DNA from: Hybos culiciformis
Lineage: Eukaryota > Arthropoda > Insecta > Diptera > Hybotidae
DNA: 64,000 nucleotides
Assembly (NCBI GenBank): GCA_964007475.1
Contig: OZ023273.1
Coordinates: 25,903,557-25,967,556 of the forward strand
Direction of reading: 5' to 3'
Part shown: positions 1 through 9,700 of the stretch, in pieces
How positions within the stretch are numbered: the first letter of the stretch is position 1
Layout: every line of letters starts with the position of its first letter
Translations under genes and position numbers: made by a program
Notes under the pieces: generated by a model
Told to the model about the DNA's origin: nothing
The model's database searches: none
What the model saw: only the letters and a program-made list of their open reading frames with translations

Positions 1-1119
1 TTAACATTGACATTATGATAAGGGCGTTTTGAGTCATTTTGAGACTTAGACCTACTTCGTTAAAAACATTTTTTTAATTTTTTTTACAGAAAGTGACATT
101 ATTCTTTTCTTTTTGGAACCTCAGATACGGAAACTAATTATACCAACTTATTAATTTAAATTTTAAAAAATCGATCGTTTCAACCTAAAAAAAAAGATTT
201 AATATGCTTATTACATGCATGAAATATATAGAAGAAAACAAAATTACGTATATGTATATTATACAATCAGGAAACCTCGAGCTTTGATTTTTTGCAAATG
301 CGAGATGAAGTTGAATTGCAGTTAAGTGTTGCAAGCAATTGCAGATATTGAACGGACAATTATTTTCTAATTAACTTCAAAGAGACCAAACAATTTCGAT
401 TCGCATTTTATTATTTTAAACTGATGTATCAATTGGTGAAATATAATTGAAACTAATTATCAGCGTAAGATACGTATTAAAAACAATTGATTACTTCATA
501 TTATCCAGATTATCAGATAATTACGTTTGGCTCAAATATTATTTTTTTTTTTAAATATTTAATACTAATAAGAATTAAATTTATTGGAGAAAATTCATTG
601 TCCAAATTTACGACAATTTTTTGTCCAATTGGTTTTAATGTAATGATATTATTTGTTATGTTTTTTTCCTTACGATTAACAGAGATCGTCCAATTTCTTT
701 ATCAATTTATTTAAAACAAGATCTTATTGAAATAATGAAAACATGAATATTGTTAAAAAAATAATTTTCATACACTAAGTGTAGCTAATGTTAAAATTTT
801 AATTATGATTAACAATACACTTAAAAAAAATTTATATTTCTTAGAGATCAAAAATGTAAACTTGACATTTTGATTTTCGGTATTGATTGAAAAAAATTTT
901 TCATGGAAACACAAACAATTAATTAAATTTTTAATAATTTTAACTTATAAATAAACTTTTATATGAAATATACCACATTGTTCCAACTTTGGTTCTCACA
1001 ATTCTTCAATGCATATAATTGTATAATTGTATGCATATAATTGTATAAAAAATTAAATATAATTCAACGAAAGATACTAACGGCTGCATGTAAAAATATC
1101 CATTCACTAACAATGAGTA
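1..1119. other. Gene-poor A+T-rich flank
   Basis: No convincing gene is seen. Open frames here are short and biased to Phe, Ile, Lys, Leu, Asn and Tyr, as expected from A+T-rich DNA. On the minus strand just below the 1120-1485 transposon, a stretch of about 37 open codons (roughly 1007-1117) is hydrophobic. It could be the next membrane segment of the receptor pseudogene at 1498-2346, cut off by the transposon. I did not find the conserved receptor C-terminal motif (Thr-Tyr, five hydrophobic residues, Gln-Phe) further down. Confidence 0.4.
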
Positions 1120-1485
1120 AAGGTTGATTCACACAATCAGTCACGTCAAAGTTCCGTCACCGTTAAGTATCCGTCAATATCTTAACCTGTTTTTACACAC
1201 TTCACTCACGTCACCGTTCCGTCACCGTTTTTTTAGATACAAAATAAAAAATAAAAATTTGTTTTGTTTGTTTTGCTTTCAATTTCAAAAATACCGTCAG
1301 TCAAAAAACAAAATATCGTCGGAAAGTAATTTGATTTTGACGGCTCGTTGACGGTGGGGCGACTGATGGTTCGGTGACGTGACGGCGCCGGAAGGGTGTA
1401 GGTTGATAGTCCATTTAAGCTAACGATATTTTTTTGACTGAACGTGAAGGTGATTTGATGTGACTGATTTGTGTGAATTAACCTT
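1120..1485. mobile_element. TA-flanked inverted-repeat transposon (MITE), 366 bp
   Basis: The ends are inverted copies: AAGGTTGATTCACACAATCA at the left and, read on the other strand, AAGGTTAATTCACACAAATC at the right. The similarity continues inward through GTCACGTCA-like motifs. TA lies just outside each end (1118-1119 and 1486-1487), as for Tc1/mariner-type insertion. The interior is richer in G+C and repeats GTCACCGT/GTCACGTC motifs in both orientations. There is no transposase frame, so it would depend on an enzyme supplied elsewhere. The right end lies 12 bp from the end of the receptor pseudogene frame. Family assignment beyond the TA target is inference. Confidence 0.6.
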
Positions 1486-1497
1486 TATTCGTTAATA

Positions 1498-2346
1498 TTA
1501 AATAAGTTTGGATGAAGATCTATAATCCATTTTCAAATTTAGAAATATGATTAAAAATTGATACATTGATTTAAATTTCTTAAATATTTTATAGGAATTT
1601 TTCAATAAAATCATTATTTTTTCAAGATTGATGAATATATTTTTAATTTCGGTTTCAAAATTCTTATTTTTTTGCTTAGTAATGAACACCTCTAATAGTG
1701 ATAACTTCTCGAAATAATTAAAAATTAGTTTAATTCCATGTCCTATAAATATAAAAACACAAAAACACAAAATTGATGAAAGGAATTTAATTTACGAGCT
1801 AAAAAGTAGAATTCCTAATCTCCAAAAATCTGGGTAGTGCAAGGGTATAATGGCAAATAGTTTTTGCAAAAAAACTTTTGTTCTAAATATTAAAATTAAA
1901 AATTTTATAAAAATTAATGTTAGCGATTCATAATCATTATGAATTTCAAAATTTAACTTTACTAAGCTTTTAGAAAATTTCAGAAAATATGCACAAATTT
2001 TCGTCAGTTTGCTGTCAATTAATATAGAATTAATTAAGGTTAATATAGAACTTATACTGAACATTATTTTGAAAATTTGTAATATTCTTTGACTGATTCT
2101 ATTTATGTAAAAATATATATATTTATATTTAGTACAAGATCCTAATTCCCGAAATATTTCAAAAAAAATATATAATGCTATCGCAAGATGTAAAATTTTT
2201 ATTGAATTGATTATATATTTATTATATTGAATTATTTTATATTCGCTTGATTTAAACGTAAATTTAATCAATCCAAAACATTTTGTAAAAATAAAAAATA
2301 TCCAAATTATAAAAAAATAAAAATATTTCAAAATATCTGTCGACAT
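1498..2346 (-). pseudogene. Gustatory-receptor-like 7TM chemoreceptor pseudogene, 5' part
   Basis: From an ATG at 2346 the minus strand reads 281 amino-acid codons with a single in-frame TAA at 1792-1794, then stops at 1498-1500. In DNA this A+T-rich a stop is expected every dozen codons or so, so this was recently coding. Hydrophobic segments lie near residues 5-27, 45-64, 92-115 and 142-165, with another just after the internal stop, followed by a long polar loop. The N-terminal FTKCFGLIKF segment and the loop pattern (LTKICAYFLKFSKSLVKL; later KNIFINLEKIMILLKNSYK) resemble insect gustatory receptors, which usually run to about 380-420 residues. The last membrane segments are missing. No splice pair removes the TAA in frame: GTAAAT to ATAG (1795-1743) would shift the frame. 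Transposons sit 29 bp upstream of the ATG and 12 bp beyond the last stop. It could instead be an odorant receptor relative, or the stop could be a sequencing error. Confidence 0.55.
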
Positions 2347-2378
2347 TAAACTCTTGTAAAATATTTTATTGTAATTAA

Positions 2379-2891
2379 GAGCCCTCAATGTGAAAAATTG
2401 CAAAAAATTGGTCTTAGTTTGGCTTTGATTGTAGGGTTACTACAATCTAAACTGAAGTGATTTTTTGATATGTTAGAGAGTATATCACTGGCTCCAGGGT
2501 AGGTGAGGCGGATTTTTTATATTTTGAGTTTTTTGGCCCAAATGAGCCTTTAAAAAACTTGAACATATTTGCTTGGATTCTGAAGTGAAGGAAAAAGATA
2601 ATAAAAAATCTCAAACGCAGAAATAAAGCTAAAATACCACTCTCCAGGGCTGGTGACGTGAAATTTTGAATTTCTTTAATTTCCTAAACAATTTTTAATT
2701 AATTTCATTTATTTCTAAGAATTTTTTAATTTTTTTGATAAATTACAGTTTCTGCACAGAAATTAAATTTAAATATAGTTTTGTGTACAATTTTTGTCGC
2801 ATTTTCACGGCTGTTTATTTTCTGTAAAATAAAACAAAAAAAACTGCAAAAATAGAAAACAGAAATAGCAAACAGAATTTCACATGGAGGG
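2379..2891 (+). mobile_element. TTAA-flanked MITE, copy 1 (3' end damaged)
   Basis: This copy starts with TTAA at 2375-2378 followed by GAGCCCTCAATGTGAAAAAT. It matches copies 2 and 3 closely along its length. Compared with copy 2 it lacks about 24 bp near 2783. Its right end reads GGAGGGTAAAT where copy 2 has GGAGGGCTCTTAA, so the last four bases of the inverted repeat are lost. It has no coding capacity. It lies just upstream of the receptor pseudogene start codon, on the receptor's 5' side. Confidence 0.7.
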
Positions 2892-3172
2892 TAAATAGCT
2901 GCAAGTATTTATTTCAAGAGTTTTAGATGGTGCACATTCAGTAACAGCGAAGTGTAATAAAGCAACTAAAATTGTATTTGACATAATATTGGGCTTATAT
3001 TGAAAGAAGAATTTAATGTAATTACATTATATACAATTATATAATTAAATTTTTTCTATGTTTATCATATTTCACCGTTTTTATTTCATATTAACAATCA
3101 ATTTTGTAATTAGAAACTAAAATATTACAATGTAAAATAAAAAAGCTAATTAATTACTACTTAAAGGTCTAT
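2892..3172. other. Spacer between MITE copy 1 and the terminal exon
   Basis: Low-complexity A+T-rich DNA. On the minus strand an AATAAA signal (TTTATT on the plus strand at 3080-3085) lies about 90 bp past the stop codon of the frame at 3173-3451 and could be its polyadenylation signal. Nothing else is seen. Confidence 0.35.
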
Positions 3173-3451
3173 TTATGGTTTGGGAATTTCAATAACGGGA
3201 TTTATTTTCTTCAGTTTGGAAAATAAAAATTGATTTGAAATAAAGAGCAAGGATTTAAGTAAAATTTTAATGCCATTGTAGTCGATTCCGGCATATTTCA
3301 AATTTCTTTTTTCAACCGTACCGGTTGTTAAAAGAGTTAAATATCCCACTGCTCCTGGGTCCATTTGTCTATCTAAACTAAACTGACGAAATGCATCAAA
3401 ATTTTTTTTCGCAGTTTTTTTAGATTTTATTTCATTTTTGCTTTTAAGAGA
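3173..3451 (-). CDS. Unidentified terminal exon (C-terminal 92 residues)
   Basis: The minus strand is open for 92 codons, ending in TAA at 3173-3175. Amino-acid use is balanced and unlike the chance frames around it. It begins with a Lys-rich stretch (about residues 2-16), then FDAFRQFSLDRQMDPGAVGY, LTLLTTGTVEKRNL, and ends with FLFSKLKKINPVIEIPKP. An internal ATG at 3364 gives a 63-residue minimum. The absence of a clear start suggests the last exon of a spliced gene, with its acceptor between about 3380 and 3455; I cannot fix it. A possible first exon lies at 4303-4365 across MITE copy 2. I do not recognise the family. It could be a pseudogene fragment, since transposons flank it closely on both sides. 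Confidence 0.4.
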   Translation of the reverse strand, partial: SLKSKNEIKSKKTAKKNFDAFRQFSLDRQMDPGAVGYLTLLTTGTVEKRNLKYAGIDYNGIKILLKSLLFISNQFLFSKLKKINPVIEIPKP

Positions 3452-3656
3452 CTATTTCTTTAGAGACTATTTCGCTGTAGGTACTTTGCGTATATGTATG
3501 CAGCTATGTAATCTGAAATTTATTTCTTACATTTATTTTCTTTTTTTTTTTAAATGAATGAGAGAAAAAAGCTTTTAATAAATTTGAGTGAAAATAAATA
3601 TTATTGTCAAAAAGTATGTTAAGCTTACTTTTATAAATTTTTTTTGATAATTTTAA

Positions 3657-4197
3657 GAGCCCTCAATGTGAAAAATTGCAAAAAATTGGTCTTAGTTTGG
3701 CTTTGATTGTAGGGTTACTACAATCTAGACTGAAGTGATTTTTTGATATGTTAGATAGTATATAACTGGCTCCAGGGTAGGTGAGGTGGATTTTTTAAAT
3801 TTTGAGTTTTTTGGCCCAAATGAGACTTTAAAAAACTTGAATATATTTGCTGAGATTCTGAAGTAAAGGAAAAAGATAATAAAAAATCTCAAACGCAGAA
3901 GTAAAGCTAAAATACCACTCTCCAGGGCTGGTGACGTGAAATTTTGAATTTCTTTAATTTCCTAAACAATTTTTAATTAATTTGATTTATTTATAAAATT
4001 TTTTTAATTTTTTTGATAAATTACAGTTTCTGCACAGAAATAAAATTCAAATATAGTTTTGTGATTTTCTGGTAGAGGTGTTTTTCGTACAATTTTTGTC
4101 GCATTTTTCACGGCCGTTTATTTTCTGTAAAATAAAACAAAAAAAACTGCAAAAATAGAAAACAGAAATAGAAAACAGAATTTCACATGGAGGGCTC
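3657..4197 (+). mobile_element. TTAA-flanked MITE, copy 2 (complete, 541 bp)
   Basis: The element runs from GAGCCCTCAATGTGAAAAAT to the inverted end TTTCACATGGAGGGCTC, with TTAA directly outside both ends (3653-3656 and 4198-4201). The terminal repeat is GAGCCCTC[A/C]ATGTGAAA. The middle is unique and A+T-rich apart from CTCCAGGG segments near each side. There is no transposase frame. TTAA targets are established for piggyBac-type elements, so a piggyBac-like enzyme is the likely mobiliser; that is inference. It is in the same orientation as copy 1 and inverted relative to copy 3. Confidence 0.8.
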
Positions 4198-4302
4198 TTA
4201 AGATCTTAGGAAAATCAGTTCACTAATTACTATTAATATACAAAAGTGGGGATAAGTGCAATATTATTATAATTATAGGGGAATTTTTCTTCGTTGATGG
4301 TT

Positions 4303-4365
4303 TTAACTTCCCATGTTATATTTTCGATTAAAGTCTTTAGGGTTGTTGTCTCTCGGTTTTGTCAT
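4303..4365 (-). CDS. Possible short first exon paired with 3173-3451
   Basis: An ATG at 4365 opens a 20-codon frame (MTKPRDNNPKDFNRKYNMGS) of coding-like, hydrophilic composition that stops at 4303-4305. A possible donor lies in GGGAA|GTTAAA but is weak. Its phase does not match any obvious acceptor of the downstream exon. MITE copy 2 would then sit inside the intron. This is speculative and could be chance. Confidence 0.15.
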   Translation of the reverse strand: MTKPRDNNPKDFNRKYNMGS

Positions 4366-4896
4366 TTTCCGTTTTTCTTTGATCTTCTTTTTTGTATTTT
4401 ATAGATTTTAAATTAAATAACATAAATCAAACTGTTCGAAAAAAAAAATTTAAAATATTTTTATTTATGTTGTCGAAATAACAATTTCTTCTCATTTTTT
4501 TTTTCTTAGCCTATAATTATAATATGAGCCGTTTATTTTGATAGTGGTTTAAGGCCATTTTCCAAAAAAAAAAAGTTAATGGTAACAATAAACACAATCC
4601 TATATATTCTTTTTATTTATAAACAATTTTAGTCTATATCATTAAAATCGCTTTGATTTTGACACTTGAAAATTAGCTAGTTAACAAAACGGAAAAAAAA
4701 TAATTTTGATAGTGGTTTAAGTCCACTTTGTTATATCTTTTCAACTAAACCTCTGGAAGAACCGATTTATAAAGATTAAAAAACGCTCGTGGTGAACCTA
4801 TAAATTGGTTAAAAATATGTTGGATGCGATTTTTAAAAATTGAACCCTATAAAATGTTCTATAAAACATCTATGGACGTGGATACAGAGTTCTTAA

Positions 4897-5049
4897 TTTA
4901 TTACCTCGTCGGGAAGACCAAGAAACTTTAATAATATCAAATTAACACCTTTATATAAAAATTTACGCCTCATTTCAACTCTTAAGTACAAGGACATGAT
5001 GGAGTTATTAATGTATATTCCTCCTATACATCACACAGAGTGTAAATGA
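4897..5049 (+). pseudogene. Decayed transposase-like C-terminal tail
   Basis: A 50-codon open stretch inside the 4525-6446 element ends LISTLKYKDMMELLMYIPP followed by IHHTECK and a TGA at 5047-5049. The composition is coding-like, and other frames just upstream show short coding-like pieces broken by stops. The tail loosely recalls C-terminal ends of some insect element-encoded proteins with a Lys-Asp, Leu-rich, Ile-Pro pattern. That resemblance is from memory and weak. If right, the element once carried its own transposase. Confidence 0.25.
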
Positions 5050-5136
5050 GGAGAAAGAATAATATAAAATAATTTAATTATTTTAATTATTTAAATGAAT
5101 GTTATTTTAATTTTGTAATAAATGAATTAATACATA

Positions 5137-6100
5137 TTTGTGATTCTTCTAATCTTTAAATAATTCTTTTTTAAGATAATTTCTTGAAATTATTATTTTG
5201 AAAAAATGAAATAGTAATAGAAATTTTAAATATTTTATTTTTGATGTATGTAGATGAATGTATTAACTCTATTTTTAAGAAAACGAACAGCTTTATAACT
5301 AGATACAGATTTTTATTTATTTAAACCGAAAAAATGTGTTTAAAAATCACATTGTTTTCGATTTAAATAAATAAAAATCTGTATCTAGTTATGAAGCTGT
5401 CCGTTTTATTAAAAATAGAGTTAATACATTCATCTAACTACTCTACATACATCAAAAATAAAATATTTTAAATTTCTACTACTATTTAATTTTATAATAA
5501 TAATTTCAAGAAATTACCTTAAGAGCCCTCCATGTGAAATTCTGTTTTCTATTTCTGTTTTCTATTTTTTTTTGTTTTATTTTACAGAAAATATACGGCC
5601 GTGAAAAATGCGACAAAAATTGTACGAAAAACACCTCTACCAGAAAATCACAAAACTATATTTGAATTTGATTTCTGTGCAGAAACTGTAATTTATCAAA
5701 AAAATTAAAAAATTCTTAGAAATAAATGAAATTAATTAAAAATTGTTTAAGAAATTAAAGAAATTCAAAATTCCAAGTCACCAGCCCTGGAGAGTGGTAT
5801 TTTAGCTTTATTTCTGCGTTTGAGATTTTTTATTATCTTCTTCCTTTACTTCAGAATCCATAATCCAAGCAAATATGTTCAAGTTTTTTAAAGGCTCATT
5901 TGGACCAAAAAACTCAAAATTTAAAAAAACCGCCTCACCTACCCTGGAGCCAGTTATATACTCTCTAACATATCCAAAAATCGCTTCAGTCTAGATTGTA
6001 GTAACCCTACAATAAAAGCCAAACTAATACCAATTTTTTGCAATTTTTCACATTGAGGGCTCTTAAAAAAGAATTATTTAAAGATTAGAAGAATCACTAA
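5137..6100. repeat. Long palindrome (about 200-bp arms, 9-bp loop)
   Basis: The left arm (about 5137-5338) and right arm (5348-5518 plus 6067-6100) are inverted copies around a loop at 5339-5347. The right arm is split by MITE copy 3. The left arm keeps the undisturbed target (TTCTTTTTTAAGATAATTTC). The right arm shows the same site with TTAA on both sides of the insert. The arms differ at scattered bases, so the palindrome is not an assembly artefact of perfect identity. It may be a foldback element or the core of the enclosing transposon. Confidence 0.75.
5523..6062 (-). mobile_element. TTAA-flanked MITE, copy 3 (complete, 540 bp)
   Basis: This is copy 2 in reverse orientation: it starts GAGCCCTCCATGTGAAATTC and ends TTTTTCACATTGAGGGCTC. 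TTAA flanks it at 5519-5522 and 6063-6066. It is inserted in the right arm of the palindrome; the left arm has a single TTAA at the matching position, so the target was duplicated on insertion. Inner sequence, including CTCCAGGG blocks, matches copies 1 and 2. No coding capacity is seen. Confidence 0.85.
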
Positions 6101-6560
6101 ACAAATATATTGGAGTTATATAAACTTAATTAAAAAGAAAAATTAAATTATAATAATATTAAACAAATAACACAAAGTGGACTTATGCACTTTTAAAAAC
6201 AAAAAAGTAATTTTACTGATTTTGAAATTGGTTTAAGTCCATTTTAAGCTCTCAAAAATAGCTTCTTTTGCAAATAATGTTTATAAAAGGTATTACATTT
6301 TATAATCTAACATGTTTAAGGTCATAAAAACATGAAAGCCACTTAATACCAGTTACCAATATTTTTAAATCAATTCAAACACAAACCCTTAAATATCTCA
6401 ATTCAAAAACAAATGGACTTAAACCACTTTCAAAATAAACGGCTCATATAACCTTTAGCGTATATTGTTGATATTTTTCTTCTTTATCAATAAAATAAGA
6501 TGAATTCTATAATATTTTTATATTAGCGAGTTAAAATTAAAAAAAAAAAAATAATAAAGC

Positions 6561-6582
6561 TTTTTTTCTCAGTTTAAATAAA
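6561..6582 (+). promoter_or_regulatory. Splice-acceptor-like or initiator-like sequence before ModSP ATG
   Basis: TTTTTTTCTCAG lies 10 bp before the start codon. It reads equally as a good 3' splice site (polypyrimidine tract and CAG) or as an arthropod initiator (TCAGTT at 6569-6574). I see no TATA box about 30 bp upstream, which slightly favours a splice site and thus a non-coding first exon further upstream. Confidence 0.3.
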
Positions 6583-6733
6583 ATGTTCAATCAAAAAACA
6601 TTTTTTATTATTATATTTTGCTTGATTAATTTCACATATGGACAAATAAATAATAATTGTGATAGCGAAGATTACTATCCATGTAATAATGGTCAATGTA
6701 TAGAAATTGATAATTTTTGTGATGGCAAAGCAG
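6583..6733 (+). CDS. modSP: ModSP exon 1: signal peptide, first half of LDLa repeat 1
   Basis: It encodes residues 1-50 plus the first base of codon 51. The start ATG follows AATAA and opens a hydrophobic leader ending NFTYG, with predicted cleavage before Gln21. The donor is GCAG|GTAAAA, phase 1. Intron 1 (6734-7906) splits LDLa repeat 1 after its CDGKA motif. Confidence 0.9.
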
Positions 6734-9700
6734 GTAAAAAAATTTATTTATGTATTATCTATGTTGTAAATAGATAAATTAATAAATTTATATTGAACAT
6801 ATTAACTTCCATAGCGTTGAAGATTATAATGTATGAATATGAAAATAGTTGTAGGTTTACTGAGATTCTTCTTTCGGGTTTAGCTCTTCTACAATTTGGG
6901 TAAATGTTATTTGATCAGTTTTCTCGAGGCACAAGATATTCTGAATTATTTTCTTATCAGAATGATTACTCGTAACACTAAATAACAAAATAATTAATCT
7001 TGTTAATAATACTGTACATACTCTTTAAAATAATACATTATCGATTTACTGATATTTACAGATCAGAACGCATGTTAAGAAAAGTATAATGTTACACATT
7101 ACAATTATTATTTGAACGGTTCTAATTATAATTTTTTTTAATTACGTTAAAATTAATTTATAAATAAATTATCAATTATAGATTAAGTATTTAATATTGA
7201 AGCAATTTATAATTTTCCGTATTTTCAAAAAAAGATAATATTTGTATAATTATTCATACGATAATGGGTCTTATTTTTAAATAAAATAAAACATACTATT
7301 TTAATGACAGTTTGGAATAAGTTAATTGAAATATGTTGTTAAGGACCTACAATATAATAACTAAAACCGATATCGGACAAATGTCCACCTACAGGCATGG
7401 ATTCTTCTAAAAATTTAATAGACCAATGACACCACGAGCCCAAAATGCATTGAATTTATTAAATTTACAATTTGGATGTAAAATTTTTTTTTAATTTGTC
7501 ACGTTTTATTATAATTATAAAAAAAATTGATACTTATTTTTTCTGATGTACAAGGGTAAGAAAAATATATTGGTAAGCAAAAACATTCTAATTTTTTAGA
7601 TTTATTTAATATAATATTGTATTAGTACCTAAAGTGTAGACATTAATAACCTATTTAATTTTAAACGATACTTAATATAATTATTTGGTTAATACTCAAT
7701 GTTTGCAACTTTATTTACTATCAACTCTATTTATAGTATAGAAATAGTTTTGAAGCGTAAGCTAAATGTTGACATTGATTTACATTTTCCTCTTAAATTT
7801 ATATTAAGATTCTAATATAAAACTTCCAAAAAAGGTAACAACGCCGAGAGACGCGGTTATATAATAACGACTATATTGTTATTAATTCTTTTAATTTTCA
7901 TTTTAGACTGTAAAGATTATTCCGATGAAACTGAATTTGTGTGCAAAGAAAGAATTTGCCCAAGACACGCTTTTCAATGTAAATATGGTGCATGCATAGG
8001 TATAGATTTAAAGTGTAACAACGTTTTAAATTGCTTTGATGGAAGTGACGAAGATCCGAATTTTGGTTGCAAGACATGTCCTTCGTAAGTAAGGCAATTG
8101 AAATTTAGCACAATCATTTTTTCATCTTTTTTAATCATCTGTTGAAGTGCAACAATTTTTTTTTATTTTTTCATTTTCAGATAGTAATAAATACTAATCT
8201 CGTTAAAATCATTTCGAAACATTTAAAAATATTTTTATAAAACCAATTATTTTTTGTTTCATATAGATGTTACCAATAAAGCATTGTAGAATCATTTTAT
8301 CTGAACTTGCATTAAAATTATTGATATAAAAAATGTTCATAATTAAAATCTTTCTTATTTATTTTCCAGAGATGATTATTTTAAGTGCAAAAGTGGTCAT
8401 TGTATTTTGGTGGAAAATATTTGTGATGGTAAGAAACTAAATTTAAGTAATAAAATGAATATCTTAACTAAATAACTTAAATTTATATATACCATAAATT
8501 AAATAATTATTTACAATTTTATATTCTTATTTTTATACGAAAATATTAGAAAGTTAAGACAAAATCTAGAAACTCTCTTTTTGATTAGCAATTATGCGTT
8601 TTATAATGTAATAGTTTTTAATGTGCATGTGATCGGTAAGTTGTATTTACAATCGCAAATTTAGCTCGGTAAATGGTATATTACATTCTCCGTATTAAGT
8701 AAATTTTATTTACTTTCTTTATTTTGACCTTTTGTTTAGTTTTTGCATTGCAAATGTATTGATTGCAACTACCTCTCACATGCACATTAAAACAATATAC
8801 AAAACATGTTAATAAAATTTGTTATACAGCTCGTTGTGTATATACACAAAAACACATAGCCACTTGTCAATATTACTCGTGTCTATGTGTTTTTGTGTAC
8901 ACACAAATTGTAATAACAAATTTTCTTAACATGTGTTGTAATCTACTATTAATACTTATTCTATCCGAATATTAGTCTAAAAACTATTTATCTAATAACA
9001 TTTTGTATAGAATGGGCAATTTGTCCAAAAAACAATTAATCCTGAAATTACTCATCTTTCATCTAAAAAATCAATTCGTGTAAAAATAATTTATCGAACC
9101 CATAACTTTTCGTCTAATAAACGAATAACTTTTCGTCTAATAAACTAGTTCGTTTAAGCGGGAAAATTGTTGAAAATCTATAAAAATTGTAATTAACTTT
9201 TTTTACATATATAGATTTATTTTTTATAAATTTCTTTTTTTGGTTTCTTTCTTCATATTGTTGCACAGACCAATTGTTTTAGACAAATTGTTTTCGACAA
9301 ATTGTGCTTGGACGAATTATTTTAAATGAATTGTTCGAGAATCAATTAATATAATAATTATATCTAGCTAGATCATCTCCGTATTATGTTTCAATATTGC
9401 AGATTTTTTTAGAAAAGTATTGGAAAAAAATAGTTAAAAAATAATGTGGATGCAAATTTCATATTTCAAATGCCCTATGGTTGCAATTGCAATCTGATAT
9501 ACTATAGCGAAAATAATTGAAATTTTATTTATTTGTTTAAAGGTAAAGGTGACTGCGGTGATGGTTCGGATGAAACAGACGACTTGTGTAAAACACAACC
9601 GATTTGTAATAACTATCAATTTACTTGTAAATATGGTGCTTGTATTCCAAATTCAGAGGTATGTGATGGAGTTTCAAATTGTGTTGACAATTCAGATGAA

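Larger units (their letters stand above)
4525..6446. mobile_element. DNA transposon with 35-bp TIRs and nested insertions
   Basis: The ends are inverted repeats of 35 bp (4525-4559 and 6412-6446) starting TGAGCCGTTTATTTTGA with two mismatches. TA lies outside each end (4523-4524 and 6447-6448). The motif TGGTTTAAGTCCA recurs inside at about 4704-4730 and, in direct orientation, 6220-6246, like subterminal transposase-binding repeats. The interior holds a decayed coding-like tail (4897-5049), a long palindrome (5137-6100) and MITE copy 3. Tc1/mariner-like insertion is suggested by the TA but not proven. Its right end lies 136 bp upstream of the ModSP start codon. Confidence 0.6.

Noticed and set aside
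1743..1795. Possible 53-bp intron removing the receptor stop codon
   Set aside because: GTAAAT to ATAG would excise the TAA but shifts the frame and meets a new stop within a few codons.
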